Below, piece after piece: positions 1 to 5,107 of a stretch of 5,107 nt of DNA; position 1 is the first letter of the stretch, and every line of letters starts with the position of its first letter. The DNA comes from Balneolales bacterium (GTDB taxonomy: Bacteria > Bacteroidota > Rhodothermia > Balneolales > Natronogracilivirgulaceae). The position numbers and the translations under genes were made by a program. The notes below the pieces were generated by a model. That model was not told where the DNA came from. It worked only from the letters and a program-made list of their open reading frames with translations, and searched no databases. Location of the stretch: the NCBI GenBank assembly GCA_007131625.1, contig SLQC01000122.1:1-5107 (forward strand), given 5' to 3'.

Positions 1-53
1 CAACTTGATATCAATTAGTTACGGGTTTTTATCAGGCAAATTGGCCTGCCATT

Positions 54-74
54 GCAATGCGAGTTCTGCATTGC
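54..74. repeat. Perfect 7-bp inverted repeat (hairpin)
   Basis: GCAATGC (54-60) and GCATTGC (68-74) are perfect reverse complements around a 7-base loop. No T-run follows on either strand, so an intrinsic terminator is not well supported. It could be the end signal of a gene left of the window or a protein-binding site. The role is unknown. Confidence 0.4.
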
Positions 75-122
75 CTATATTTATGTAAAATGACACGTCA
101 GACTTTTCGGAGTGGACTCATT

Positions 123-182
123 AATAAATAATTAATATTTATTCAATATGTTGCATTAAAAGTGCACATAACTGCTTTAATG
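123..182. promoter_or_regulatory. Pair of inverted repeats, candidate operator region
   Basis: AATAAATA (123-130) and TATTTATT (136-143) form a perfect 8-bp inverted repeat with a 5-base spacer. CATTAAA (154-160) and TTTAATG (176-182) form a perfect 7-bp inverted repeat whose 15-base spacer contains the palindrome GTGCAC (162-167). Both lie about 100-160 bases before the DUF362 start, where a regulator could bind. AT-rich sequence makes such repeats fairly likely by chance, and no known operator was recognised, so this is only a candidate for control of the redox operon. Confidence 0.25.
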
Positions 183-279
183 AAACAACAGATTATTTTT
201 TTGCATGTCAATGTATCACAGGCCTGAACGTATTACTTAAAAAAAGGATCCGTAAGGCCTATAAAAACAAAATTTCACC

Positions 280-1197
280 ATGAAACGAAAAGAATTTATT
301 TTAAAAAGTATTGGTGCTGGTGTATTTGCGGGTTCCGCTGCCACTTTGGGCTGTTTTTCTTCAACATTTGCAGCTCGTAATAACAATTCACTCTACGATC
401 TTGTCGCTGTTCGAGGCGGAGAAGCACACGCCATGTTCGATCGAGGGATTTCCGCACTTGGTGGAATGCAAACTTTCGTAAAAGAAGGTCAATCGGTTGT
501 GATTAAACCCAATATCGGCTGGGACCGGCCACCGGAAATGGGAGCCAACACCAATCCCGAACTTGTGGGACGCGTTGTGGAAAGTTGTTACGAAGCCGGT
601 GCAAGCAATGTTTATGTCTTTGATCATACTTGTGACGAATGGCGCAGCTGTTACACCAACAGTGGCGTCGAAAAGTCGGCTAGTGATGCGGGCGCCACAG
701 TCGTTCCCGGCAACTCCGAACAGTATTATCGTGATATATCCATCCCCGGCGGCCGCCGTCTCACCGCAGCCAAGGAACACGAACTACTGCAGGAAACCGA
801 TGTATTTATCAACATACCCGTCCTGAAGCATCACGGAGGCGCATCCATCACTATATGCATGAAGAATCTGATGGGAAACATCTGGGACCGACGCTACTAT
901 CACCAGAACGACCTCCATCAATGCATTGCTGATTACTCGACATGGCGCAAACCCGATCTGAATATCGTCGATGCCTACCGGGTTATGATGAGAAACGGAC
1001 CGAGAGGGGTTTCAATCGAGGACGTGGTCACCATGGAAGCCCAGGTCATATCCACAGATATGGTGGCTGCCGATGCAGCTTCGACCCTTATGTTCGGTCT
1101 TCAGCCCGAAAATGTGGGACACATCCGGCTTGGCCAGGAGATGGGTGTCGGCAACATGGATCTCGAAAGCCTGAATATCAACAGGCTTCGAATGTAG
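280..1197 (+). CDS. DUF362 domain-containing protein with Tat-like signal
   Basis: A 305-residue protein of the DUF362 family, whose members are often found beside iron-sulfur proteins; the biochemical role is not established. Residues 2-9 (KRKEFILK) resemble a twin-arginine motif but carry Arg-Lys instead of Arg-Arg. A hydrophobic, Gly/Ala-rich stretch follows (about 11-24), ending in TLGC with Cys25, a poor lipobox, so export by Tat, perhaps as a lipoprotein, is inferred. Family landmarks include the KPN motif (76-78, KPNIGWDR), an alternating alpha/beta middle region, PVLKHH (180-185), KNLMG (195-199) and DLNIVDAYR (226-234). Other cysteines are C103, C118, C124, C193 and C215, with no ferredoxin-type CxxCxxC spacing. 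The length fits a complete single-domain member. The start is the first ATG of the frame and directly yields the signal peptide; no Shine-Dalgarno is seen. Only 14 bases separate its stop from the next gene, so the two are probably co-transcribed and the polyferredoxin is its likely redox partner. Confidence 0.85.
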   Translation: MKRKEFILKSIGAGVFAGSAATLGCFSSTFAARNNNSLYDLVAVRGGEAHAMFDRGISALGGMQTFVKEGQSVVIKPNIGWDRPPEMGANTNPELVGRVVESCYEAGASNVYVFDHTCDEWRSCYTNSGVEKSASDAGATVVPGNSEQYYRDISIPGGRRLTAAKEHELLQETDVFINIPVLKHHGGASITICMKNLMGNIWDRRYYHQNDLHQCIADYSTWRKPDLNIVDAYRVMMRNGPRGVSIEDVVTMEAQVISTDMVAADAASTLMFGLQPENVGHIRLGQEMGVGNMDLESLNINRLRM

Positions 1198-1211
1198 TGT
1201 GATACGCTGTG

Positions 1212-3215
1212 ATGCGAATCAAACTGTTAAAATATTCCAGGATATTCATTTCCCTGCTGTTTCTGATACTCACCGGGTTTTTGTTTCTTGATTTTGCAGG
1301 GACGTTTTCGACAGCTCTGATTAATGGGATCACATGGATCCAGTTTGTGCCGTCTCTGATCAAATTTCTGAACCTGGCGGGTTTTCTCACACTCGGTTTT
1401 CTTGTGGTGATCGTGGTGACGGTGCTTTTTGGCCGAATCTACTGCTCCACAGCCTGTCCGCTTGGAATACTACAGGATGTGGTCTCCCGGGTTTCGCGCT
1501 TTTACAAGGTAAAAATCCGTGGCAAAACAAAAAGATATCGCCCCGCACCGGCTCAAAACTTGCTGCGTTACTCCCTGCTTGGTTTGACAGTAACCTTTTT
1601 TCTGTTCGGCAGTGTCTTCTTTCTTATTCTGCTAGACCCGTTCAGCCTTTTTGGCAAGATTATCTCAGGACTTGCCCGGCCGCTCTATTTCGAAATGAAC
1701 AACTTAGCAGCCGATTTCCTTATTGCTCGGCGAGATTATACGCTTTATCATGTGGAAACCCGGCAACTCAACTATCTGCCACTGGCCTATCCGGCTCTGA
1801 TACTGGGACTGGTGACCTGGCTTTCTTTCACAAAAGGCCGACTCTACTGCAATACCGTTTGTCCGGTCGGCAGTTTTCTGGGGTTGATTTCCAAATACTC
1901 CATGTATCGCATCGAGATTGACCAGACCATCTGCAACTCCTGCAACAAATGCTCATTGAACTGTAAGGCGCAGTGCATTGATATCAAAAACAACGAAATA
2001 GATTTTACCCGGTGTGTGGGATGCTTCAACTGCCTGAATATCTGTTCGGAGCACGGAATTGATTACCGCAACCAGTGGTTCAACGGCAGATCGGACGACA
2101 GTGGCACAACGAATATCAAAAAAAAGAAACTGCGCAAAATAGCAACCTATTTTCCAACGGACGGCAGTGCGGTGGACGACCTCGACAAAGTTATTGAGTC
2201 ATTGACTGATTCAGATACCGGCTCTAACACATCTGAGACTGGATCTGACACCGGGTCTAACACATCTGAATCCGGTCCAAATGCATCTGCTACCGACCCA
2301 AAGGCATCTGAATCCAGTCCAAAAGCATCTGCTACCAACCCAAAGGCATATGACATCACCACCAAAGCCGATACCCCGGCCAGTATCAAGACAATCAACG
2401 CCGGCCGGCGGGGATTCTTGTTCAGTGTACTTGCTTACCTGATCGGTATTTCAGCGGCATCGCGGATTGTGAGAGCCGGTGGGAGACTGGATGAAATGCC
2501 GGGTGGACGCCTGTCTGCCCAATCGTCCGGATCTTCAAATAAATACAACAGTGGTCTTGCCGACAATCTTGCAGACGGTCAGACCTACGTTCAGGAACCC
2601 GATATCCGTGACGACTTGGATGTGATTGTCACTAAACCGTCCACAATCCCGGAAGATAAGCAGTTTCCCATATCGCCACCGGGATCGTTCGGACTCGACC
2701 ACTTCACCGGTGCTTGTACAGCCTGCCAATTGTGCGTCAGCGTCTGCCCTACCCGGGTACTGCAACCGTCGTTTCTGGAATACGGTTTCACCGGGATGAT
2801 GCAACCGAAAATGGACTTTCATGCCAGTTTCTGTAATTTCGATTGCACCATTTGCACGGAAATATGTCCGACAGGTGCCATTTTCCCGCTCTCCATGGAG
2901 AAGAAACATGTGGCTCAAATTGGAGTGGTCACACTTGAACTGGACAATTGCGTGGTGCAGACAGAAAATACGGCTTGTGGCGCCTGTGCTGAACATTGTC
3001 CCACCCAGGCGGTCAGAATGGTTCCCTATCAGGACGGTCTGACCATCCCTGAAATTGTAGTGGATCATTGCGTTGGTTGTGGCGCCTGTGAGTATATCTG
3101 TCCCACCCGTCCATACCGGGCAATTTATGTAGACGGCAACCCGGAACACAAAAAAGCTATCCCGCCGGTCATTGAGGAACTCGATTATGTTCCGGACGAC
3201 GATTTCCCGTTCTGA
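1212..3215 (+). CDS. NapH-NapG-like fused membrane polyferredoxin
   Basis: A 667-residue protein, numbered from the ATG at 1212; a GTG directly before it (1209) could add one Met. Predicted membrane helices lie near 9-29, 55-74, 120-143 and 190-208, with CxxxCP motifs at C78/C82 and C213/C217, as in NapH/NosR/CcoG-type proteins. A two-cluster ferredoxin follows: C241, C244, C247, C251 and C268, C271, C274, C278. A basic patch (KKKKLRK, 303-309) and a Ser/Thr/Asp/Pro/Lys repeat linker (about 335-383) lead to a twin-arginine motif (R399-R400, RRGFLF) with a short hydrophobic segment (about 402-415). The C-terminal domain has four cysteine sets: C502/505/508/512, C541/545/548/552, C580/589/592/596 and C620/623/626/630, like NapG/MauM, which carry four [4Fe-4S] clusters. 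In nitrate reductase systems NapH and NapG are separate proteins passing quinol electrons to the periplasm; here they appear joined. Basic residues after helix 2 (99-112) support a cytoplasmic first ferredoxin and an external last domain. No napA or cytochrome gene is nearby, so nitrate reduction is not implied. Its partner is probably the DUF362 protein upstream. Confidence 0.88.
   Translation: MRIKLLKYSRIFISLLFLILTGFLFLDFAGTFSTALINGITWIQFVPSLIKFLNLAGFLTLGFLVVIVVTVLFGRIYCSTACPLGILQDVVSRVSRFYKVKIRGKTKRYRPAPAQNLLRYSLLGLTVTFFLFGSVFFLILLDPFSLFGKIISGLARPLYFEMNNLAADFLIARRDYTLYHVETRQLNYLPLAYPALILGLVTWLSFTKGRLYCNTVCPVGSFLGLISKYSMYRIEIDQTICNSCNKCSLNCKAQCIDIKNNEIDFTRCVGCFNCLNICSEHGIDYRNQWFNGRSDDSGTTNIKKKKLRKIATYFPTDGSAVDDLDKVIESLTDSDTGSNTSETGSDTGSNTSESGPNASATDPKASESSPKASATNPKAYDITTKADTPASIKTINAGRRGFLFSVLAYLIGISAASRIVRAGGRLDEMPGGRLSAQSSGSSNKYNSGLADNLADGQTYVQEPDIRDDLDVIVTKPSTIPEDKQFPISPPGSFGLDHFTGACTACQLCVSVCPTRVLQPSFLEYGFTGMMQPKMDFHASFCNFDCTICTEICPTGAIFPLSMEKKHVAQIGVVTLELDNCVVQTENTACGACAEHCPTQAVRMVPYQDGLTIPEIVVDHCVGCGACEYICPTRPYRAIYVDGNPEHKKAIPPVIEELDYVPDDDFPF
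2214..2360 (+). repeat. In-frame tandem repeats in the polyferredoxin linker
   Basis: Two 33-base units (2214-2246 and 2247-2279) encode DTGSNTSETGS and DTGSNTSESGP. Starting on the last codon of the second, four 21-base units (2277-2297, 2298-2318, 2319-2339, 2340-2360) encode PNASATD, PKASESS, PKASATN and PKAYDIT. Units 1-3 are nearly identical in DNA, sharing the core GCATCTG, and the fourth has diverged. All units are multiples of three, so changes in copy number would keep the frame. The array lies between the cytoplasmic ferredoxin and the twin-arginine segment and probably forms a flexible linker. Confidence 0.85.
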
Positions 3216-3423
3216 GATAAAACATTCATACCGAAAATTGAGAACAATCGAACATGATTGTAACTCATAGGTGCTCCATGTGACGATAGAAATCAAAATT
3301 TTAAACATTATGATTGGCTGAATCATGTTGATGCATCACTGTTTCCAGTGAACCCGGCTTGGGTTCAATTCCTGTCCACCAGAGAGATGTCAGGAGATTT
3401 GCACCTGGTCCTGATGAGCCATA
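3216..3423. other. Convergent intergenic spacer with tandem hairpins
   Basis: This spacer separates the 3' ends of the + strand redox operon and the - strand rtcB. It contains four short perfect inverted repeats: ACAATC/GATTGT (3244-3261), ATGATT/AATCAT (3310-3326), CACTG/CAGTG (3337-3350) and TGAACCC/GGGTTCA (3349-3367). A longer-looped pair, TCAGGA/TCCTGA, lies at 3390-3414. Any of these could help end transcription in either direction, but none has a classical GC-rich stem followed by a T-run. Bases 3361-3381 also resemble the T-loop and CCA end of a tRNA or tmRNA, without the rest of such a gene. No ORF worth calling was found. Confidence 0.6.
3310..3367. terminator. Candidate bidirectional terminator hairpins
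   Basis: Three perfect stems of 5-7 bp with 4-5 base loops lie in 58 bases: 3310-3326, 3337-3350 and 3349-3367. The last, TGAACCC-ggctt-GGGTTCA, is the strongest. Read from rtcB on the - strand, the stem at 3310-3326 is followed by the AT-rich run 3309-3291, which includes AAAATTTT, a weak terminator-like tail. Position between convergent genes supports the role; the missing uridine tract on the + strand argues for caution. Confidence 0.3.
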
Positions 3424-4623
3424 TCAGTCACGAAATGGATCAAAGACATCGGGTCCGGCCATAACCACGCCGAGAGGTGTAAGCCGGTGACGAATAGTGA
3501 TGGAATTTTGATGATAACGAAGGACATCGGTCAGGCGTCGATACACATGGGGCGACTCATCCAGCCCACCACCGCGTAATTTGACTTTTTTTTTGCGAAG
3601 CCACTCTTGCATCATCTCAGGGGTAACCGCTCCCGGTTTTACCTGACGACGTTTTTTACCACGACCTCGATATGAACCAGCTGCTTTGCGTCGCGACATT
3701 ACCCTGCCGGCTCCATGTACGGTGGAGTAGAGTGCTTCCCGACTTTCTTCACTGTCTATCCCCTCCAGAATCACGGAAGGATCGCCCATGCTTCCCCCAA
3801 CAAAACTTTTCTGCCCGGGGAAAGCGGGTGTCGCCCCTTTGCGAATAACAACCATCTCCGTACCGTTATGGGTCTCTTTCCAGGCGTAATTGTGATGATT
3901 GTGAATACGTTCGACGATTGGTGCACCGGCCAGCTTGGCAACATATTCGCAGACCCATTCGCGTCCGGCTTTGGCATATGCCCCTGAGAGACACATGGCC
4001 CGGTAATAGCGTTCACCAAGGTCACTGTCCAGATCGAGAAGCACTTCTTTTTCGACCGCCCTGCTTTCCCAAGGCCGGTCCTGGGAAAGATTCATAAATC
4101 CGCTCGCCGTTTTATGACCCAGTCCACGGCTGCCGAAATGAACACCAATCCAGATTTGCTCCAGCTCATCGGCAAAAATATCGACGTAATGATTTCCTGA
4201 ACCGACGGTTCCAAGTTGTTCTCGAGCCAGTTTTTTAAGCGTTGCAATTTGGGAAGTGGTACCATAGGCCTTCCAGTCGTGGCTTTCAAACAGCGGGAGG
4301 TCTTTTGGTGCTTCAGGATTGGTTTGACCGATACCGAATGAAATATTTTTTTCTATGCGATCCAGCAAGCGATCCAGATTCAGATCTTTTTTCTGCATAT
4401 CCAGCCGCACAGCCAGATTTCCACATCCGATGTCAAATCCAACACCGACAGGCGATACCTTGTTTTTGTAAGCAGCTACCCCTCCGATAGGCATCACATA
4501 GCCGAGATGACCGTCGCCCATCAGCGCACCGTACTCCGCCCTGCTCATTACATCTAAAAACTGATGCAATGTCTGTTCGTCATGAAGTCCATAAACGGGA
4601 TATCCTTGAATGTGCTGAAGCAT
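3424..4623 (-). CDS. rtcB: RtcB-family RNA ligase (tRNA-splicing/RNA repair ligase)
   Basis: A 399-residue RtcB-family protein, close to the usual length of about 400. RtcB is a cytoplasmic, Mn2+- and GTP-dependent ligase that joins RNA 2',3'-cyclic phosphate or 3'-phosphate ends to 5'-OH ends through a guanylylated histidine; in bacteria it serves RNA repair. The family motifs appear in order: GDGHLG (37-42); VGFDIGCGN with D64 and C67 (61-69); GSGNHYVDI with N144 and H145 (141-149); VHFGSRG with H162 (161-167); HNHHNYAW (241-248); RKGA (261-264); GGSMGDPS (276-283); and VHGAGRVMSR with H303, the expected guanylylated residue (302-311). The metal and nucleotide ligands therefore look intact. 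Two features are unusual: a basic segment rich in Arg and Lys at about 317-329, and a C-terminus of VVMAG plus nine further residues instead of the common final Val-Lys-Gly. The ATG at 4623 has an AT-rich leader and no Shine-Dalgarno. No rtcA, rtcR or archease gene is in the window. Activity is inferred from motifs; a divergent subfamily with a specialised substrate is possible. Confidence 0.9.
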   Translation of the reverse strand: MLQHIQGYPVYGLHDEQTLHQFLDVMSRAEYGALMGDGHLGYVMPIGGVAAYKNKVSPVGVGFDIGCGNLAVRLDMQKKDLNLDRLLDRIEKNISFGIGQTNPEAPKDLPLFESHDWKAYGTTSQIATLKKLAREQLGTVGSGNHYVDIFADELEQIWIGVHFGSRGLGHKTASGFMNLSQDRPWESRAVEKEVLLDLDSDLGERYYRAMCLSGAYAKAGREWVCEYVAKLAGAPIVERIHNHHNYAWKETHNGTEMVVIRKGATPAFPGQKSFVGGSMGDPSVILEGIDSEESREALYSTVHGAGRVMSRRKAAGSYRGRGKKRRQVKPGAVTPEMMQEWLRKKKVKLRGGGLDESPHVYRRLTDVLRYHQNSITIRHRLTPLGVVMAGPDVFDPFRD

Positions 4624-4928
4624 ACAATAAATGAACGTGTTCAGATACCGACATCTTGTTTCCGTTAGTCCCCTAAATCAATTTTTCCCACGGCAATGAA
4701 TAGTCCTAAGTTCTCGCTAATACAAGGGGACGCCCAGACACAGCTTTTTGAAAAGATCACAATATGGGAAACTACCCGTTGATAACATTCGAGGTAACGA
4801 TTCATAAGACAGGATGGGAAATCCGGTCCGGTTTATCAGTGCGTGGATATCACGTTTCGCTCGAACGCCGGGATACGCTGTTGACAGGAGAGTACTGATA
4901 ACACTGACAATTTATCTGGTTGATATAT
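4624..4928. other. Intergenic region upstream of rtcB
   Basis: This 305-base stretch lies between the start of rtcB and the stop of the next - strand gene, and should contain the rtcB promoter unless the two are co-transcribed. No clear promoter match was found. Two short ORFs lie on opposite strands and overlap: 44 codons on the + strand (4764-4898) and 46 codons on the - strand (4665-4805, ending 41 bases before rtcB). Neither has a recognisable motif or convincing ribosome-binding site. An inverted repeat, GTCCCCT (4668-4674) and AGGGGAC (4725-4731), brackets 50 bases upstream of rtcB. TGATAACA occurs twice (4780-4787 and 4896-4903). Confidence 0.5.
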
Positions 4929-5107
4929 TTAGTATGGACAAGGGATACTTATCAGATCAGTTCGTGTATGTCCGTTTTTGGTAATTCTTGCCAGTGTATA
5001 CACCGTTCCATCATTTCCTACTGCAATTGAATTCACATAAAGCGGCCTTTGTCCATCGGGATAAAAAACGGCTCCATGATCGCAATAACTGGCTGTTGGA
5101 ATATCAA
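4929..5107 (-). CDS. Partial CDS, C-terminus of a probable beta-propeller-like protein
   Basis: On the reverse strand one frame stays open from the right edge to a TAA at 4929-4931, giving the last 58 residues of a gene whose start lies beyond the window. It has no internal ATG in frame, which makes it easy to miss. The peptide includes GAVFYPDGQRPLYVNSIAVG and then NDGTVYTLARITKNGHTRTD, ending in LISIPCPY. The pattern hydrophobic-Ala-Val-Gly-x-Asp-Gly-x-Val-Tyr is typical of blades of NHL, SMP-30 or PQQ-like beta-propellers and related secreted repeat proteins, so this is probably the last blade and closing strand. The family cannot be fixed from this fragment. It reads in the same direction as rtcB but lies 305 bases upstream of it, so a separate transcript is more likely. 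Confidence 0.65.
   Translation of the reverse strand, partial: DIPTASYCDHGAVFYPDGQRPLYVNSIAVGNDGTVYTLARITKNGHTRTDLISIPCPY

Larger units (their letters stand above)
1..279. other. AT-rich intergenic leader upstream of the DUF362 gene
   Basis: No supportable gene is seen here. All three reverse frames are closed by stops within about the first 25 bases, so no - strand gene runs off the left edge. One forward frame is open from base 2 to a TAA at 86-88, but its 28 codons resemble nothing recognisable. The region holds inverted repeats at 54-74, 123-143 and 154-182, and the palindrome AGGCCT twice (220-225 and 255-260). A weak match to the Bacteroidota promoter pattern (TTTG, spacer, TAnnTTTG) is ATTG at 51-54 and TATATTTA at 76-83, which would leave a leader of almost 200 bases. 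The bases just before the ATG at 280 are A-rich with no Shine-Dalgarno match, as is common in Bacteroidota. Confidence 0.6.

Noticed and set aside
2..88. Tail of an upstream + strand gene entering from the left edge
   Set aside because: One frame is open for 28 codons to a TAA, but the peptide shows no motif, and an open frame of that length at an edge is readily explained by chance.
191..203. Bacteroidota -7 promoter box in the run TATTTTTTTG
   Set aside because: The TA and G are seven T residues apart rather than the five required by TAnnTTTG, and no TTTG box lies at the right distance upstream.
388..780. 130-codon open frame on the - strand inside the DUF362 gene
   Set aside because: It is fully antisense to the DUF362 core, which has recognisable family motifs. 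No start signal or domain was seen.
1334..1921. 195-codon + strand frame overlapping the membrane domain
   Set aside because: It is an alternative frame of the NapH-like domain, whose helices and CxxxCP motifs establish the real frame. Its translation is rich in Ser, Leu and Arg without any pattern.
280..3215. A nap nitrate reductase or nos nitrous oxide reductase operon
   Set aside because: The NapH/NapG-like domains suggest this, but there is no napA, napB, nosZ or accessory gene, and the neighbour is a DUF362 protein. The domains are shared by many redox systems.
2535..3326. 263-codon open frame on the - strand across the polyferredoxin C-terminal half
   Set aside because: It is antisense to a domain with sixteen ordered cysteines in four clear clusters. 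The reverse translation has no family motif, and such long antisense frames are common opposite this kind of coding sequence.
3310..3381. A complete tRNA or tmRNA gene ending at CCA 3379-3381
   Set aside because: The T-loop and CCA are present, but the 3' acceptor strand is about five bases short, the T-stem pairs poorly, and no D-arm or 5' acceptor strand was found. Only the fragment is kept, as a finding.

Overview
The window holds three complete protein genes and the end of a fourth. Two genes on the + strand form a tight pair: a Tat-like exported DUF362 protein (280-1197), then a large membrane iron-sulfur protein (1212-3215). On the - strand lie a complete RtcB-family RNA ligase (3424-4623) and the last 58 codons of a further gene entering from the right edge (4929-5107). 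No rRNA, complete tRNA, CRISPR array, transposase or phage gene is visible.

Organism: a bacterium of moderate GC with AT-rich spacers. The DUF362 gene and rtcB lack a convincing Shine-Dalgarno sequence and have A/T-rich leaders. That, together with a DUF362 gene next to a polyferredoxin gene, suggests Bacteroidota or a relative in the FCB group. This is an inference; no marker gene is present.

The redox pair is the most interesting part. The second protein reads as NapH and NapG fused end to end. It has a NapH-like four-helix membrane domain with two CxxxCP motifs, a cytoplasmic-type two-cluster ferredoxin, a repetitive low-complexity linker, a twin-arginine motif with a short hydrophobic segment, and a NapG/MauM-like domain with sixteen cysteines for four [4Fe-4S] clusters. 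The positive-inside pattern puts the first ferredoxin in the cytoplasm and the last domain outside, so one polypeptide could carry electrons across the membrane. The DUF362 protein encoded 14 bases upstream is the natural candidate partner. No nap reductase, cytochrome or quinone-oxidoreductase gene is in the window, so the electron acceptor is unknown.

Layout: 1-279 is an AT-rich leader with several perfect inverted repeats; 280-3215 is the redox operon; 3216-3423 is a convergent spacer with four short perfect hairpins and a fragment resembling a tRNA/tmRNA 3' end; 3424-4623 is rtcB on the - strand; 4624-4928 is the rtcB upstream region with only doubtful small ORFs; 4929-5107 is the C-terminus of a probable beta-propeller-type protein on the - strand. 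RtcB converges on the redox operon and shows no sign of functional linkage to it.
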